Part shown: piece by piece, positions 63,337 through 64,000 of the stretch
How positions within the stretch are numbered: the stretch's first letter is position 1
Layout: the number at the start of each line of letters is the position of its first letter
Source: Trichocoleus desertorum NBK24
GTDB taxonomy: Bacteria > Cyanobacteriota > Cyanobacteriia > FACHB-46
Direction of reading: 5' to 3'
DNA: 64,000 bases
Assembly: GCF_030409055.1 (NCBI RefSeq)
Contig: NZ_CP116619.1
Location: 4,605,628-4,669,627 of the forward strand
Program-made: the position numbers and the translations under genes
Notes under the pieces: generated by a model
The model's input: the letters and a program-made list of their open reading frames with translations, nothing else
Databases searched by the model: none
What the model was told of the DNA's origin: nothing

Positions 63337-63705
63337 TCAAGCTGACTTGACGTTCTCTAAGGCGACATCAACTGAAGGTTGCAGAGCCAAAAACTGCTCT
63401 AGACGAACTAGCTTCACAGTTTGGGTCACCCTAGGATTGGTGACAATCTGCAAGGTACCTTCGGTGGCTTGTGCCTTTTTGGCTAGCTGCACCAAAGCAC
63501 CCAGTCCAGAACTATCGACAAAATCAATCTGGGAAAGATCCAAAATGATATGCTTTGGGCCTTCCTCAACGAACTTCGTGAGCACCTTACGAAAGGTAGG
63601 CTCAGAAAAGGCATCTAATAAGCCCGTCAAACGGAAAAGTTGGCAAGTATCTCTGACTTCGCGTGTGCCTCTAAGGCTAACAGTCAGGGTGAGTGGCTCA
63701 GGAAT
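63337..63705 (-). CDS. STAS-domain anti-sigma factor antagonist, apparent ATT start
   Basis: A 122-residue STAS domain protein of the SpoIIAA/RsbV type. Strand 1 is LTLTVSLRGTREVRDTCQLFRLTGLLD; the phosphorylation region DSSGLGALVQLAKKA has the conserved Ser (DSSG at 64-67). Reading upstream of the obvious homology, no ATG, GTG or TTG lies between the in-frame TAG at 63717-63715 and 63630. The codon ATT at 63705 lies five bases after a perfect AGGAGG (63716-63711) and gives the full fold; a start at TTG 63630 would lose strand 1. It should bind an anti-sigma kinase. The gene follows carA by about 130 nt. Confidence 0.85.
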   Translation of the reverse strand: MPEPLTLTVSLRGTREVRDTCQLFRLTGLLDAFSEPTFRKVLTKFVEEGPKHIILDLSQIDFVDSSGLGALVQLAKKAQATEGTLQIVTNPRVTQTVKLVRLEQFLALQPSVDVALENVKSA

Positions 63706-63716
63706 AAATCCCTCCT
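63703..63716 (-). promoter_or_regulatory. Shine-Dalgarno plus ATT start of the STAS gene
   Basis: On the minus strand AGGAGG occupies 63716-63711, then GATTT (63710-63706), then ATT (63705-63703). The in-frame stop TAG overlaps the start of the Shine-Dalgarno sequence (63717-63715), so no upstream start can be used. Confidence 0.75.
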
Positions 63717-63837
63717 ACACAAAAAATGTCCACAATTTGAGGCTCCAGTATACACTTTAGCCAGTTTTAAGGACAACTCATGCCAGTATAATTCTTAGCC
63801 CCATGCTTGTAACTCCAATTTTGTAACTTTAAGCTCC

Positions 63838-64000
63838 CTAAGGGGTTGCCTCGGCTGCTACGGCTGTAGAGCGATCGCTATTCGCCTTAACAGCTTGCAT
63901 GGACTGAACAAACTGCTCAAACAGATAGTCTGCATCATGAGGGCCAGGGCTGGCTTCGGGATGGTACTGCACTGAGAACAGAGGTAAGGATTTGTGACGG
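63838..64000 (-). CDS. carA: Carbamoyl-phosphate synthase small subunit, C-terminal part (5' part outside window)
   Basis: The last ~53 codons of a class I glutamine amidotransferase. Translation gives [26 protein letters not shown], with the HPE catalytic triad pair of the GATase. The sequence [11 protein letters not shown] is typical of CarA, which supplies ammonia for carbamoyl phosphate used in arginine and pyrimidine synthesis. A variable 20-residue tail ([14 protein letters not shown]) ends at TAG (63840-63838). It precedes the STAS gene on the same strand. Truncated by the window edge only. Confidence 0.93.
   Translation of the reverse strand, partial: RHKSLPLFSVQYHPEASPGPHDADYLFEQFVQSMQAVKANSDRSTAVAAEATP

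Noticed and set aside
63337-63630. TTG at 63630 as the start of the STAS gene
   Set aside because: It has no ribosome site and would delete the first strand of the fold; the ATT at 63705 with AGGAGG fits better.
1-64000. Insertion sequence or prophage in the window
   Set aside because: No transposase, integrase or phage structural gene was recognised in any frame.

Overview
The window looks like a cyanobacterial chromosome segment. The octamer GCGATCGC (HIP1) recurs in and between genes, and several genes belong to families seen mainly in cyanobacteria: DUF1816, DUF3747, SigG with its anti-sigma partner, Ser/Thr kinases with proline-rich linkers, pentapeptide/MORN proteins and a HepA-type exporter. 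Sequence alone does not give the genus or say whether heterocysts form. No rRNA, tRNA, CRISPR array or transposase was seen. Both edges cut a gene: leuA lacks its first codons at the left, and carA is present only as its 3' end at the right.

Region 1 (1-25.8 kb). After leuA comes an unbroken minus-strand run of 18 genes (about 24 kb) for a surface or exported polysaccharide. In transcription order it holds a small zinc-ribbon-like protein, a WbaZ-like GT4, a fused chain-length regulator/tyrosine kinase, an initiating sugar-phosphate transferase, a HepA-like ABC exporter, ten more glycosyltransferases (five GT2, five GT4), an O-antigen-ligase-like membrane protein, an acyltransferase 3, a lipoprotein with a glycoside-hydrolase fold and a second ABC exporter. 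The sugar transferase followed by HepA-like ABC order recalls hepC-hepA of heterocyst envelope polysaccharide loci. No Wzx flippase was seen. A 1.1 kb gene-free region separates the run from a divergent ManC-like cupin gene.

Region 2 (26.8-37.5 kb). Signalling and envelope genes: cupin, Ser/Thr kinase, pentapeptide protein, pentapeptide-TM-MORN protein, proline-rich secreted protein, L,D-transpeptidase, PRC-barrel protein with a LEA-like tail, AT-hook-like protein and tex.

Region 3 (37.6-40.0 kb). A small accessory patch: an unknown protein, an HNH endonuclease-like protein, two small antitoxin-like proteins and a Uma2-family nuclease.

Region 4 (40-64 kb). Housekeeping genes mixed with cyanobacterial accessory genes: leuS, a gamma-glutamylcyclotransferase-like gene, sigG and its anti-sigma gene, an undivided dnaE without the split intein, DUF3747, an isomerase-only GlmS-like protein, a 14-repeat WD40 NB-ARC protein, two alpha/beta hydrolases, gatA, DUF1816, rlmB with a long Arg/Asp-rich extension, Mini-III RNase, a STAS protein that appears to start at ATT, and carA.

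The most unexpected pattern is at DNA level. Four genes (GT4 ending at 5991, AT-hook-like ending at 34056, hypothetical ending at 45419, dnaE ending at 45841) each have a 15-17 bp head-to-tail tandem duplication lying across the stop codon. Further short tandem duplications sit in intergenic DNA.
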